A DNA stretch of 64,000 nt from Theobroma cacao (GCF_000208745.1 NC_030857.1:8071848-8135847); one strand, 5' to 3'; positions 35,444-49,642 are shown, counted from the first letter of the stretch. The notes: generated by a model not told the origin, from the letters alone. Program-made: numbers and translations.

Positions 35444-35449
35444 TGGCAT

Positions 35450-36478
35450 TACGCTCCATAGAAAGCACGTGAACGACCGCGATTTTCTGCTTTTATGTTG
35501 TCGTTTTGGATATGGACATAAGTGGATGACTAATACCGGAGCCCACCTCAGCTTTCTGTTTTTTTTTTTATTTATTAAAACTTAATATTTATTTTTATTT
35601 TACATTAACAAAATTGACAGTTTCATATTTAAATTCCGAGAGTAGAGGATAAGTTAGTAAAATATAAGAAATATTTTCCTTTAACCTAATCTTCATATGT
35701 TATATATATATATATATATTCTACATGCATTTTTCTATTTTCTACCATATTATTTTTTATACAAAAAACATAAAGTTTCGAATATAAGATTTGAACTCAA
35801 ATTATACTTTACCTTTACCAAAATTGACAAACATTATATTTGTTTGATGCATTTAAAGACAAAGTGCTTGATAAATTTACAAACCATGACAAAATGTGGT
35901 GTGGTAGTAATGAAAAATGTGATCTTAACTAAAATGGTAAACGCAATGTTATTTTACTTTGATTTTGAATAAGGCTTTCTAAGTGAAGCTTTGTTACCAA
36001 CTTGTCATATATTAGTTAGAGTTCTTAGAAAGGAAATTAGATAAACCTATATGAATAATAAAAGAAAAACAAATCAAATTAAAGTTTTAAGATGTAGAGC
36101 TGTAATTAAAGTTTAGGAATCCAAAAGAAAGAAATTGGATGAAAGAAGAACGAGATGCATATCCGTATGATATGCATAGCATAGTAAAACATATAGATTC
36201 ATGATAATTGAACCAAATAATTTAATTTCGGTTAAAACTATTTTCAAATCAAGAGATGCAAATTTTTTTGATGAAAATATATTTAAATTTATTTCAAGAA
36301 ACCTACAACAACTAAGTTCCAAACTAATAGGTTGAAAATGGATTTTCAAAATTAATAGATGACATGGACTTAATATGGGAAAAAATGTCTAAATTTTGGT
36401 TGATCATCCACCAAGTTTAAAATAATATAATAGGTAGAAAACAAATTTTCAAACAAGTTTACAGAAAAATTGGTAGCT
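35450..36478. other. AT-rich intergenic sequence
   Basis: Contains an (AT) tract around 35700-35722. No gene supported. Confidence 0.6.
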
Positions 36479-37987
36479 GTTATTAGATTTATCCATGCAA
36501 GTGTACATATCATAATAAGTAATATAGAGGTAAGTAGAGTGTCGAATCCCATAGAGAATTGCACCAACTTAAGCTAAGTACTAAAATTGTAGCAAACAAA
36601 TTTTATCCAAATAATCAAAATTAGAAAATTAATTAAAGGAAAATTGAACTAACAAACTAAAACTAATAGTTGAATGACAAAATTTATGAGACAAACAATT
36701 GATAAAAAACCTAGTACTATGATATCTCTCAACGCTCATCTAAATCCTCTTTCTCTCTCTAAACTTACTTCAATGGATTGAGCTACTAACCTAGAATCTC
36801 AAATTATTTATAGGTCTCTGTCGAGAAGCTTATAAAAATATCTCTCCCAATTAATTTACTATATGTCTACGTAAATTCAACTGAAAAAAGATTCATTAAG
36901 TTTTGCTCTAATCTTTGCTACATGCAAGACATAGGTATTTGTCTATCTTATATGCAAATCAAATCACCTAATCAATTAAGTGAAATTGAACACATGCTAT
37001 TCCATTCATGATCTAATCTAAACTCCCTTTGTCAAGTTATATTTAGATATCCAACTCAATCTAATTGGTGATCAAGCAATTAGAAGTATTAAACACAAAA
37101 TTGGAATAAACAACTCATATTCCACTGATAATAAGCAAAAAAGAGATAAAGAATTCTAACTACATGTTGAGTTCATTCATAATCCTAGAAAAAGCAAATT
37201 AGTTCATAACTAAAGATAAAAACATAATCCAAAAAATTTAACCATTGTAACAATTCAAGAAAAACAAAGAATAAAAAGAGAATAACAAAAATTGAAGATT
37301 TGTCAGATCTTCAATCTTCAATCTTGCACAAGCTTTCTTGTTTTCTTGATTGTTTTTCAACCACTTTTCTTCAAAGAAAACCTTCTCAAAACCTCTTCTT
37401 TGATTGCTTTGAAAAGCCCATTTCATAGCCTCCAAAAAAACCTAATTCTACTAAAATTCAAAAAAGGAAAGCCTGGATATCGGAACCGAGTGTCGTGACC
37501 TTGGCCTTTTCCTACAGTATGATGCTTTGTGCAAATTCTACTACAATTCATCCTTTTGTAATGCAATTTTCACCTCATTTTGATCCAAAATGGGCAAAGT
37601 GATAAACATGAAAGTGTTAGCCCTATCTCTTAGCTTTTTAATGGGTCAAGAATCAAATCAATTGGACTTCTGAAGTGCAGGTTATGCTCAAAATATTGTA
37701 GTATGTACGAGAGACGCACTTAGCCATACTTGCAATGTTCATCACCAATTAAGGCCTTTTCATTTGAAAACTTTCAAAAACAAGAAACTAAATTAGTAAT
37801 TTCTAAACTTAAGACATTTCAACATAAAATCAAACTAAAACAACATGAATTAAATTGAATCAACATGATTTAAACTAAATTGAGAAAAACGAATACAACT
37901 ACCTAAATTCAAACTTAAAATTCAAGAACTTAGCTATCTAAATACCCAAAATGTGGCAAAATAACTATATGTAATAGAGTTATCACA
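36479..37987 (-). repeat. 3' LTR of an Athila-like element
   Basis: Read on the minus strand it starts TGTGATAACTC directly after the purine-rich tttcggggtg and ends in aataaca. Near its end is the region gcaagtgtacatatcataataagta ... gtgtcgaatccca, a hallmark of Tat/Athila-type LTR sequences. Ends are proposed from TG...CA and flank signals only. Confidence 0.55.
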
Positions 37988-39601
37988 CCCCGAAATTTAA
38001 GATTTTGCTTGTCCTCTAGCAAAACAAAACATAAAAGGAAATAACATAAATGAAGAACACAATTAAGTAGAAATAGGTTACACCAACTTAATGATCACCT
38101 TTAATTTCTTCATAAGCTATCCCATATTCTCAACTTGAAGCAAAACATAAATATTATTCAAGTTCACATTTCAATTCAAATATAAGCTCATTCTTGAATG
38201 GATTTCCATGTGTGTGTGCAATCTTTTTACTAAAAATATCATGCAATCTAGATAAGTTTATACTTATGCAAAATTCAAATTAGTACTAGAGTTCCATAAG
38301 TTTGCTTTTCATCTCTCTCTCCATTAATATAGACTTATACTTAATCAAGGATCATTAGGTCTTTATTAAGCTTGTAAAGTATGGCTAGGGTCACGGTATG
38401 ATAAAAGATATAATGTGCCAAAGCACATAATCATTCTGGGACCTATATAGAGCTCTAGTTATACTTTCAAGGAACACTCTTCTTTTTTATTTCAACTTTT
38501 TCTTTTGTTCAACACTTTATTCTTTTTCTTTATTTTTTTTCATCATAATTTTACACTTACAAACTTATTTCTTTTTATAAGTAGTGGGGTGAATTCTAAC
38601 ACATTTGAACTTTTTCAACAACTCCACCTTTTCTTTCTTTTTTCAACTTTTAGCTTAATACACATCCTAAAATGATATATATACTTAGGAGTGAAGGGTG
38701 AAAAATTGAAAATTTATTTAAAGGTTTGGCTAAATTAATTATGTGTTTAACAAAGAAAAGGAAAATTAAGCTTAAAAGGGTATACTAGGGATAAACTTAT
38801 GCAAACGTAGGCTTGAAAGGCTTAAACGGTCTAAAGATGGCCTAAATCATCTTTATAACTAAATGTTGCCTAAAATTTCACCTCAAGAGAATCAAACAAA
38901 TTCTAGAACTCAAGGCATAATTCAAAAATTCACATTTGCATAAACCTTCTCTAGATATGCACAATAATTCAAATTGAAAGACAAAGTGCTCAGTATGTAA
39001 AAATCACATTGTAACAATGATACTTAACAAAAGAATTTAGCACAAGCCAAACAATATCTTTATTTACCAAGAGCTAAAGATACAAGACAATTAAACTTTC
39101 ATCATTGAATGAGGAAATCATTGAAAAATTGGCATAACTTACTCTATTCTAAAACTTCAAACAAACATAACAAAAAGTAAATGATAAACTAACATAAAAC
39201 AAGCATGCAATTAAATAATTAAAGTTTCAACCTCTAAAGAAAAATCTACTTTCAGAAAAATAATTCTCCCCTCCAAACTTAAACTCAACATTGTCCTCAA
39301 TGTTAGAAATAGATAAAGAAAAAGATAAATAAAACTTCACTGACAATTGGAAGACTCCAGAGAGGCTCTACTTTTCTTTTTTATCTTCATTATTATCACC
39401 AACGCTTGTGGGAGGTTGTTTTCTTTTTTTTTTTTTACTGCATTAAGAAAATAAATAGAGAATAATGTAGAAATATAAATAAATAAAATAAATATAGCTA
39501 AAAAGAGGAAATATGAGTTTTGTAAGCTTAGGTTGCCTCTTAAGAAGCTATTCTTTATAATCACTAGTTTGATTGTGATACCTTTTTTTTGCATTTCTTC
39601 A
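37988..39601 (-). other. 3' non-coding region of the Athila-like element
   Basis: Between integrase C-terminus and LTR. It has the typical closing words (attgaggacaatgttgagttt near 39280; gctagaggacaagcaaaat near 38015) and a T-rich stretch at 38480-38660. No env-like frame is visible. Confidence 0.5.
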
Positions 39602-41943
39602 CCACCTTAAAAAAGCTTGAGGCTCATTCCATTAACCATGAATTTTCTAGCAACCTCACTAGCAATTTCTATGATACTACAAGGAAAGACCTTAACCACT
39701 TTGAAAGTACCCAAGCATCTTGATTTGCATTTTTAGGGAAAAAGATTGAAGCCTAAATTGGAAAGTAACAAAACTTGTTGTCCAACCTCAAAATTTGTTG
39801 TACTTGTTGTTGGAAGATAATCCTTATTAAATTTCTCTTTAGACAACTCATCAATTGAATCCTCTATAGTAATTATTTGTACAAGGATACTTAGTTGCAT
39901 TGAACAAATTAAACACTACTTTCTTCTCCCCAATTTTGAAAATTATTTTACCATTTTTCACATCTATGATTGTCCTTGCTGTGGCTAAGAATGGTCCTCC
40001 CAAAATAAGAGGAATTTTAGCATCATTTTCCATCTCAAACACAATAGAGTCCATCAAAATGTACAATTTTCTAATTTTAACCAAAACATCTTCTATAATC
40101 CCAATACTCTACCTGATTATTTTGTCTGGTAACTGTAAAGAAATTGTAGTAAGTTGTATCTCATTAAGTCCAAGTTTCTTAGCAATAGACAAAGGCATAA
40201 TTGAAACATTAGCACCCAAATCACACATAGCTTTAGAAAATTTAACACCATCAATAGTACCAGGGATAGAAAAACTCCTAGGATCCTTAAGCTTTGGTGG
40301 AAGCTTATTTTGATTTATGGCACTGTACTCCTTAGTAAGTGTAACTGTTTGAAAATCTTCTAATTTCCTCTTTTTAGTCAGAATGTTTTCTCAAGAACTT
40401 AATATAGCTTGGCATTTGTTCAAAGCTTTAATAAAATGGATATTAATATGGAGCTTCTTAAATACCTCAAAAGAACTCTAGAATTTCTTGTCAAGTTTCT
40501 ATTTCTAAAACGTTGAGGGAAAGGTGGCAGAGGTTGTGATGAGCTGATTAAGCTTTCTTACCTTGTGCTTATTTCTCAGAATTTTCAATCATTATTTCAT
40601 TTTCAACATGCTTACTTGGAGAATCTAATTGTATACTATTATTGTTTACCGTTTTCCCACTTTTGAGTGTGATTGCATTGCATTGCTCTTTTCCTTCTCT
40701 TCTAGATTTAGGTTCAATGTTACTTGGTAAAGTTCCCTAAGGCTTATTATTAATGGCATTGGCAAGTTGACCCATTTTTGTTTAAAGATTTCGAATTGAT
40801 GCCGCATTACTTTGAATGATGGCATCATTTTTTGTTATGTAGGCATCATTTTTTTGCCATGAATTGTATGAACATTTCTTCCATATATGGCTTTTTCTTA
40901 AGCATAGGAGGTCTAGCTTAAGGTGAAAATTTAGAAGGAAAATTTAGCTTTGGGGCTAATGAAGATCCCTAATTATTATTTCAAGAAAGTTAGAATGATT
41001 CCTCCAATCAGAATTGTAAGTGTTGGAATACAAATTGTTCTACTGCCTATTGGGATTTTCAATAGAATAGACTGATTCAAAATTAACTAAGTAGTGATAC
41101 TAGAAATCCCTTTTCCACACAGACCACAAGTGACAAACGAGCACTGAAAAAAATGAACCCCTAGAGTATTAAATTTCTTAGTTAAAGCAGCAACTTGTGC
41201 ACTTAAGGCATTGATATTATCCATCTCATGCATACTAGCAACTCTCTTAGGTACCGATCTCTCAAATGGCCATTGGTAGTTATTAGATGCCATCTCTTCC
41301 GACAAGTCATATACCTCATCAATAGATTTTGCCATGGGTGCTCTTCTAGTTGCAAAATTAATGGTAGTTCTAATCAGACCCATCAATCTATTATAAAATG
41401 TCTCTACCTGTAGCCATTTAGGTAACCCATGATGAGGACATCTTTTAAATAATCCTTGTACCTCTCTCAAGCCTCAAAAAGCGACTTTGAATCTAGTTGC
41501 ATAAATGATGTGATGTCATTCCTCATCTTTGCTGTTTTCATTGATGGGAAGAATATAACTAAAAACTTTTGAGCTAGATCATCCTAAGTAATAATAAAGC
41601 CAATACGAAGTGAATTCAGCCAATTCTTTGCTTTGTCTCACAAAAGGAAAAAGTCTCAATCTAATTGCATCATTAGTGACTCCATTGTGCTTGAATGTAT
41701 CACAGATCTTTAGAAAATTTGAGATGTGAGCATTAAGATCATCATTAGGTAAACTTCCAAATTGGTTTGAAGTTTGAATCATTTGGATGATCACCAACTT
41801 TATCTCAAAGTATTAGCATGAATGGTTGGCTTTCAAATGCTAGAGTGAAGACCTTACACCAAAGGAACAACACAGTTTCTTAAAGACCTATTTTCTTTCA
41901 TTAATTGCCCTTGACTTTGTTGCTCTTTTTGTTGTTCAGCCAT
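39602..41943 (-). pseudogene. Athila-like gag-protease relic fused to the integrase C-terminus
   Basis: Gag starts at 41943 (MAEQQKEQQSQ). The capsid region has GSLPNDDLNAHISNFLKICD at 41650-41740, and at 41100-41460 GLFKRCPHHGLPKWLQVETF, EMASNNYQWP and ALSAQVAALTKKF. The aspartic protease (39850-40320) keeps MCDLGANVSIMP and PLILGGPFLATARTIIDV with one in-frame stop. Directly after it the peptide resumes as FEVGQQVLLLSNLGFNLFP and MVNGMSLKLF, the C-terminal end of integrase. So reverse transcriptase, RNase H and the integrase core are deleted. Frameshifts interrupt gag. No working protein can result. Family: Ty3/gypsy, Athila branch, from the gag and protease wording. Confidence 0.8.
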
Positions 41944-42306
41944 TGTTTCAAATTGAGTAAAGTCTTGTGAATTATCTCTTTGAAGTCTTTGAAAATTTTT
42001 TGATAAAGTTGTTTTAGCCACTGGTTACAAAATAAATGAGTTTTAACATTGCATATATAGCAAATTCCAAAACAATAAAAGAGTTACAATTTGTCTATTT
42101 GTGGATTACTTGCTAATATTTGGTACAAATTTAGAATAAGTTAAGGAGACAAAGAAATTTTGTCCAATAATATTGCAACAAAAAATAAAGGTGACCTTAT
42201 AATAGAAATTAAAATATTCCAGATGAAAATGATATAATTTTGTTACAATTGAACTACATTAAAAACATGCTCCAAAAGTTTGATGTATTGATTGTATATC
42301 AACATT
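41944..42306. other. Non-coding leader of the Athila-like relic
   Basis: It lies between the gag start and the chromovirus insertion at 42307. No primer site or 5' LTR of the Athila relic is seen on this side. Confidence 0.45.
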
Positions 42307-42311
42307 CAAAC
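42307..42311. repeat. Target-site duplication CAAAC, left copy
   Basis: The 5-bp CAAAC is directly before the LTR start; the identical copy is at 52726-52730. Confidence 0.9.
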
Positions 42312-44669
42312 TGTCACAACCCGGTACTCTCTTCGAGCCCGTGACAACCGTCGCGATGTCCCGATGACATACCTTACCTCGAATGTCAACCGAAATCTCG
42401 CAAGGCTTTAGCATCAGTTCTCTGCCTCTTTGTGAGCAACAATTACTAAATATCATGTTTTAAAGGAATATATACTATTTTCAAATCAAAGACAATCAAA
42501 AAAGTAATTTCTACCGCACAAGGGTATTTTGGTCATTTTACTTGAAAATTTTGAAACTTGCTAAAAATATAATATATAAACAAAAAAATATACATTTCAT
42601 ATCTAAAAATAAATTTAGGTATCTAAATCATTCATTTAAAGTGAAATTATAGCTAATCAAATTAAATAAAAATATTGAATAAAATATTTCATTTTCATAT
42701 AAAATAATATTTATAAAATCTTACGTAAACAGTTAATGAAAAGTAATAACAAAATAAATTCATATATATAATAGCACACTGCGCCAAGGTATATAAAAAT
42801 ATTCTACAATGACATGTGAGCCCCAAAATAACAAAAATAAATATAATTGTAAACCTACGATTTCTAAGGGTGCGAATCTAAAAGCAAACCCTCGACAAAA
42901 TCGATGGTCTACCGACTGCCCTAAGCCTGAAATGGATGAAAAGAAGGGTGGTGAGTTTTTATAAACCCAGTGAGTAAGCAAAGATCATCTATAACATCTA
43001 AAGCCGAGTAAATTGAGACAATTAAAACATCTCATCATAATATGATTCATAACATTAAAACTTTTTTCAACCCATATAAAACAGTTACATTTCATAAAAA
43101 AAAAATCAACAAGGCTTATGACTCTTTTAAAACTTGGCTCATGCCAAAACTTATACTCGGTGACACCTTGAGCGAGGCATCCAACCGAGTCCGCCAAGGT
43201 TGTTAAAATAACATATACACATAAAACATGTTTTTACGTTTAAAAACACAGCCGTTCCTTGGAGTTGGCTGAGTTTCACCTTCAAGTGGTGGTTCGGCAT
43301 GAAGTGAACTTTAAACTACCTTAGGAAATACCCTCCGCGCCTCTCATAATAAGGTAAAATATGACGGGATTTACAGTGCCCCTCTAATAGGCCAGTCCAC
43401 GAAAACTCACCCACTGCAGTAAGCTAGTCAATTACCCAACCAAATCAATAAAAATTTTGGCAGTATGACATAGCTAATATGATATTACCCAGCCTGTCAA
43501 GGTAAAACAAAATAGTTCATATATTCCACACAAACACAAATCCAGCCATTCATGTCGTCACATTGTCATATAACCATTGTCGATATCCGACACCATAAAT
43601 CATCAAATACGAGCTAAATAATCTGAAATATAGCAAAATTCATCATCAATATTTCCCCTATTAAATTCGGTCAAGGAGGGTTTAGTGAAGGACATGTGGT
43701 TTTCTTGCTTGTTTTTCATACCGAATATCACAAAACCACTAAAAACACCTAGATAGCATAAAATCTAACAAAAACCATCATAAAAACTTCCCCCCTTGAT
43801 TCGGCCAACATGAATTCCTTCATGAAAGTTTGGGTTTCAACCATAGAAAATGAAAAAGAAAGCATGAGAGAGGTGAATCTTAAGCTAAAATCACGAAATC
43901 TTACCTCAGATCGCTTCGTTTTTCGATAACCAATGAATATCTCTTGAATTTTCTTCCTCAAGGGTTGTTTCTATTCTTCCCCCCTCCCTTTTCTTTGGCT
44001 TGCACGGTAATGAAAGAAGAATTGGGAGAGGTTTATGTTGGTTTATAAAGAAAATTATAAAAGAATTAAAGCTTGACACGTGTCAACGTGTGAATGGTTC
44101 ATGGTTAAAATTGAAATATTAAGCATTTTCTTACCACCACATATAATACCTTAATTATCCAAAGTATAAAAATGATAATAGGTTAAATTCATGGGCTTGA
44201 CAAGTGTCACAGTGGTGAAAAATTTTAAAAATTTCAATTACGTTCTCATGGACACGTGGAATGATTGGTTTGCCCTTATGCTCGGAAAAATGTCAAAATT
44301 GAATTTTTTCACTTCTCAAATTCAAATTATGCTCCAATTAGTCAAACTTAGTCAAAAATCTCGTCCAACATTCCAATTTTTGCCCTTGTGTGGCAAAATG
44401 ACCATTTTGCCCCTATGTTATAAAAATTCCTGATTGGATTCCAAATTAATCATCGAACTCCGAATCACCATTTTAAGTCATTCTAAGGTTCAATAACTCT
44501 CAAATACATCATAAAATCACTATTTGGACTAGTTTAAGGTTTTAATCGACTTAATTGTATCTCTAGGTACGATATCGACTTTTAACAATTTTTTGAGGCA
44601 TCCAAGTATGTAAACATGTTATCGAGTACATGAATGACATGGCAAGTATATAATAGAGCTGGCTTGACA
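42312..44669 (-). repeat. 3' LTR of the chromovirus (2358 bp)
   Basis: It is the downstream LTR for the minus-strand element, starting on that strand with TGTCAAGCCAGCTC after the polypurine tract. It lacks an 822-bp segment present in the other LTR. Confidence 0.93.
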
Positions 44670-44687
44670 GCACTACCCCTCTTAAAA
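44670..44687 (-). other. Polypurine tract of the chromovirus
   Basis: On the minus strand ttaagaggggtagtgc lies immediately before the 3' LTR start. Confidence 0.75.
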
Positions 44688-44720
44688 TAAAATTTTGACC
44701 TCAAAATTTTACTTATCGGA

Positions 44721-47700
44721 CTAGGAAAAAAGATGTGGGTATTGGCTTTTCATCTGATGCTCAACTTCCCATGTCATCTCCTCTATTCGAGCATTTTTCC
44801 ACAACACCTTAACCATTGGGATGCTCTTATTCCTCAACACTCGATCCTTTCGGTCTATAATTCGAATAGGTTGCACCTCGAATTTCAAATCTTCCTGCAA
44901 CTCAATCGGAGGTGCCTCGAGTATATGGGAGGGATCAGGTACATACTTCTTCAGCATCGAGACGTGGAAGACATTGTGAATCCGATCCAACTCCGGGGGT
45001 AATCCTAATCTATATGCCACTGGCCCAATCCTTTCAATGATACAAAAGGGTCCAATGTATCTCGGATTGAGCTTTCCCCGCTTTGCAAACCGAATCACAT
45101 TTTTCTAAGGAGAAACCTTAAGAAAAACTCTATCATCAACTTCAAATTCCAGATCTTTTTTTTTTATTCGTCTATCAAAGTAACTCTTCTGCTTGTCTTG
45201 AGTTATCTTTAATCGATCTTGGATAACCTTGATCTTGTCATTAGTTAGATTAATTAACTCTACATTAAACAATTTTCTCTCACCCACTTCATCCTAGCAG
45301 AGTGGAGTTCGACACTTTCTTCCATACAGAGCCTCGTATGGTGCCATCCCAATACTAGACTAAAAACTGTTGTTATACGCGAACTCCACCAATGGCAAGT
45401 GTCTGTCCCAACTCCCAATAAAGTCAATGACACAAGCTTGTAACATATCCTCCAAAGTCTGAATGGTCATTTCAGACTGACCATCTGTCTATGGATAAAA
45501 GGTAGTACTAAACCTCAAATTAGTTTCGAGAGCCTTTGGCCAAAATCGAGAGGTGAACCGGGGGTCTCGATTTGACACGATAGAAACTGAAACTCCATGC
45601 AATCTCACTATCTCATCAATATAAAGCTTAGCTAGTTTTTCAATGGAATATGTGCTATGGGTAGCCAAGAAATGGGCGGACTTAGTCAATCTATCCACAA
45701 TTACCCAAATAGCATCTTTCCCACTCTGTGTCTGCGATAAACCCAATACAAAGTCCACAGTCACATGCTCCCACTTCCATTCAGGGATAGGTAGAGGCTG
45801 AAGAGTACCCGATGGTTTCTGATGTTCTGCCTTGATCTGTTGGCATGTGAGACATTTCGTCATAAACTCGGCTATGTCTCGTTTCATACTCGACCATTAG
45901 TAACTTTCCTTGATAGTCTTGTACATTTTGGTGCTTTTGAGATGTAAAGCATAGGCGAAAGAATGAGCTTCTTCCAAAATAGCCCGTCTTAGCTGATCAT
46001 CCTTAGGGACACAAACTGGGTCCCCAAGCATCAAGATACCATCATCACCGAGTCTGAACTCATTAGTTTCTCCATCTCATAACTTTGGAACTTCCCGTTT
46101 CAACTCATTATCAGACTTTTGCAATTCCCTGATTTGATTCAACAGTGAGGGTCTCACAACAAAACTAGCAAGTAGGGTTCCATCCTCGCCATTACTCAAC
46201 TGGATCCCTAGAGATTTCATCTCAAGTAGCATCAGAAGATAAGAATTCTGAAGTGATGCTAATTAAGATGAGGATTTACGACTTAAGGCATCTGCTACAA
46301 CATTTGCCTTTCCTGGATGATAATCAATCACTAAGTCGTAATCCTTAATCAACTCTAACCATCGTCTCTGTCTCAGGTTGAGTTCTTTCTAGGTGAGCAA
46401 ATATTTCAAGCTTTTGTGGTCGGTAAAGATTTGACAATGCTCACCATATAAGTAATGCCTCAAAATCTTCAATGCAAAGACTACTGCTGCCAACTCCAAA
46501 TCATGGGTAGGTTAATTCTTCTTCTACTGTCGAGAAGCATAAGCTACTACTTTTTCATCTTGCATTAACACACACCCTAATCCCAATTTAAAGGCATCAC
46601 TGTACACCACAAATTCTTTCCCACTAACAGGAAGCGTCAAGACGGGAGCGGAGGTCAACCGATTCTTCAGCTCCTGAAACTGACTCTCGTAAACATCATC
46701 CCACTCAAACTTGACTCATTTACGAGTCAGATGAGTCAGAGGAGCAGCTATTAATGAAAACCCCTGAACAAACCTCCTATAGTAAATGACTAAACCGAGG
46801 AAACTCTAAATTTCTATCACCATTTTTGGTTGCTCCCACTGTAAGATTGCCTCAATCTTCTTGGGATCGACATAAATTCTAGCTCCAAACACAACATGTC
46901 CCAAGAAAACTACTTTCCTCAACCAGAACTCACATTTGGAGAACTTGGCATAGAGTTGTCTCTTGTGCAAAGTTTGTAGCATAATGAGCAAATGGACAAC
47001 ATGTTCATCATCATCCTTCGAATACACCAGAATGTCATCTATGAACACTATCACGAACTTATCCAAGTACGAGTGGAACACCTTGTTCATAAGATCCATA
47101 AAAGCTGCTGGGGCATTAGTCAGACCAAAAGGCATAACTAGAAACTCGTAATGCCCATAACGAGTTCTGAAAGCAGTCTTGGGCACGTCCTGCTCATTGA
47201 TTTTCAACTGATGATACCCAGACCTTAAATCAATCTTAGAAAACACTGTAGCACCTTGTAGTTGATCAAAAAGATCATCAATCCGTGGTAGAGGATATTT
47301 ATTCTTGATGGTCACTTGGTTGAGCTGAGGGTAGTCAATACATAACCAAAGAGTGCTATCTTTCTTCTTTACAAACAGGACTGACGCACCCTAGGGAGAA
47401 GTACTAGGCAAATAAAACCCTTATCTACCAAGTCTTGTAGCTAAACTTTCAACTCCTTTAACTTCGCCGAAGCCATCCGATACAGAGGAATGAAAATAGG
47501 TGCGGTACCCAGAAGTAGATCAATAGAGAACTCAAGCTCTCGATCAGGAGGTAGTCTCGGTAATTCATCCGAAAACACATCAGAGAACTCATTTACTATT
47601 GGGACATCCTCTAACTTAGGTTCCCTCTATGAGATATCAATCACATATGCTAGATAAGTCGGATACCCTTTCTGCACTAGTTTCAAAGCTTTGATAGCCG

Positions 47701-48130
47701 AGATTACACTAGATGGTAATACTCGACGTTCCCTTACAAATACAACTTCTACTCCTTCAGAATTCTGAAGTACAACTTCTTTTTTGAAACAATCCACATT
47801 CGCCCGATGTGTAGTCAACCAATCGATACCCAATATCAAATCAAAATCTCAGATTTCTAGGAAAATTAAGTCAGCCCTGAATTCTTCCTCACCAACCCTT
47901 ATTCCACAGTCTCTATAACAAGTGTTTCTAACCAATTGCTCTCTTAAAAGGGTATGAACTACAATTTTCTCCTCTAAAGGTGACAAGTTTCTATCAAAAA
48001 AGGATGCAAATGTCGTGCTCACATAAGATCTATCCGAACTAGAATCAATTAAGACATAAGCATCTCTGTTAAATACAAACATGGTACCTGTCACTGCATT
48101 GAGTCGGACTCGTGCCTCTTCCTCTGTCAT
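44721..48130 (-). pseudogene. Chromovirus pol: protease, RT, RNase H, integrase, chromodomain-like end
   Basis: Protease at about 47640-48130 has VLIDSSSDRSYVS, where the usual DSG is DSS, then LILGIDWL. RT at 46800-47400 has [28 protein letters not shown] and an intact [10 protein letters not shown]. RNase H (46270-46750) has VVYSDAFKLGLG and DALSRK. Integrase (45290-45900) has CLTCQQIKAEHQ, VTVDFVLGL and IVSNRDPRF, in which the catalytic Asp is Asn. The C-terminal 44721-45098 ends [16 protein letters not shown], a chromodomain-like tail of the Tekay/Del group. About nine stops interrupt it, mostly TAG at expected Trp or Gln codons, so no polyprotein is made. Confidence 0.9.
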
Positions 48131-48289
48131 AGCAAAAACTCTCCTCGGGGTGTGAGTTTACGGTCTAGAGGGTGGATGCACCAGGGTATTACTCCCCACA
48201 TCGGACCGCATCTTTACACTCTGTCTCGACTGTGACCCAGAAGAATCTTTTCTCTAAATATCTATGCGAGCTTGGGGAGATGAAGCAGC

Positions 48290-49488
48290 TGCAGTAGCTC
48301 GTCCTAACTACGAGTAAGCACTCCTCATGTGGCCCTGCTGACCACATTGAAAACACTGTACGGGCTCTCTACACGGCTTGACATGTGATCTCCCACAGTT
48401 TTGGCATCTGTCAAAACCCCCAAAACTCTTCCCAAAAGCACTCGTCACTGATCTACTGAATCTAAAAGACTTCTGCTGTGGCTGTTAAGATGAGAGTCGG
48501 TTAGATGCTACTAAAGTAGTGATAACACTTCTTGAAGCAGATGAATCATTCCCCTTTTTTGATGGCTGACTGAAAGATGTATTCAGATTCCTCCTCTTGC
48601 TAAACTAGACCTGAATTTTCCTGTTCTCAGTCACAAGTTTCTCAGCCCGTAGAGCCATCTTCACAACCTCCTTATATGGCTCCTACCCGTCACTGTCATA
48701 CGGTCTTTGATTTCATTTCGGAGCCCTTCCTCAAAGTAATTAGCTTGATCTCGCTCAGTCTTCACCAAATCGGGCACATAAGACATTAGCTTGTTAAAAC
48801 GAGCCTCATACTCCTCTACTGTTAAACTCTCCTATTTTAGACTCAAGAATTAGCTCTTGTTTTCCTTTTGATGAAAATAAGTATAATACTGACCGTCAAA
48901 CTTTTGCAGAAAATCCTACCAGGTTAGAGGAGTGGTAGAACGAGATTTCACTGAGTTTCGCCAAGTATGAGCTCTCTTCTCAAGTAGTTTAGTGACTACC
49001 ATCAATTTCATATCATCATCTAGTCTCATATCAGTAAGTGTCTCAGAAACTTGAATGATCCAGTCCTTAGCTGCGGTTGAGTCTAGATCACCCTTAAAAG
49101 AAATGTAGCCGAGCTGTCTAGCCTCCTTAAGTTTCTTAGAAATGGAGACATCAGGTACTTGTGGTGGAATAGGAGATGGTGGTGGTGGCACTAAAGGTGC
49201 GGCTAGAGGAATGGCAAGAGGAGCTTGACCAGCCTGCGCTTGGCCAGTAATAGTAGTGAGGAAAGCAACCAATGCCTGAACTACCTCAGGAGACATGGCA
49301 GGAATACCAAGAATACCGGTAAGTGGTGGAGGATGTGGAGGAGTCTTAGTTTATTCAGCAGCAGGTGCTGCTTGAAAAGTAGATGCAGTCGATTCCCCCT
49401 CTATAGGATCTGGCTGACGATGCTGAGAACGGCCTCTTCCCCTCTTGACTGATCTAGCGAGAGGTGGGAGTTCATGTCGAGGAGGCAT
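48290..49488 (-). pseudogene. Chromovirus gag
   Basis: Starts MPPRHELPPLARSVKRG at 49488. A Pro/Ala-rich stretch is followed by the capsid region (LGYISFKGDLDSTAAKDWI, VTKLLEKRAHTWRNS, YEARFNKLMSYVPDL) and a zinc knuckle CFQCGQQGHMRSAY in which the last Cys is Tyr. In-frame stops replace expected Gln after AAPAAE, after TPLTW, and in KS-stop-FLSLK-stop-ES. It continues into pol, whose protease begins near 48130. Confidence 0.85.
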
Positions 49489-49621
49489 AATGATCTATAG
49501 GAAGAAACAGAACGAGTTTAAACAACTCCAAGTCCTACATACAGATGCATGCATTCAACTCAATCTAACTTAACTTGGGGTCACACTAACACTGTAGTTT
49601 TTAAAATAACTTTAAAATCAA

Positions 49622-49635
49622 TGGCTCTGATACCA
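49622..49635 (-). other. Primer binding site, initiator Met tRNA
   Basis: On the minus strand it reads TGGTATCAGAGCCA, complementary to the 3' end of plant initiator methionine tRNA. It lies 7 bases inside the 5' LTR. Confidence 0.9.
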
Positions 49636-49642
49636 ATTGAAT

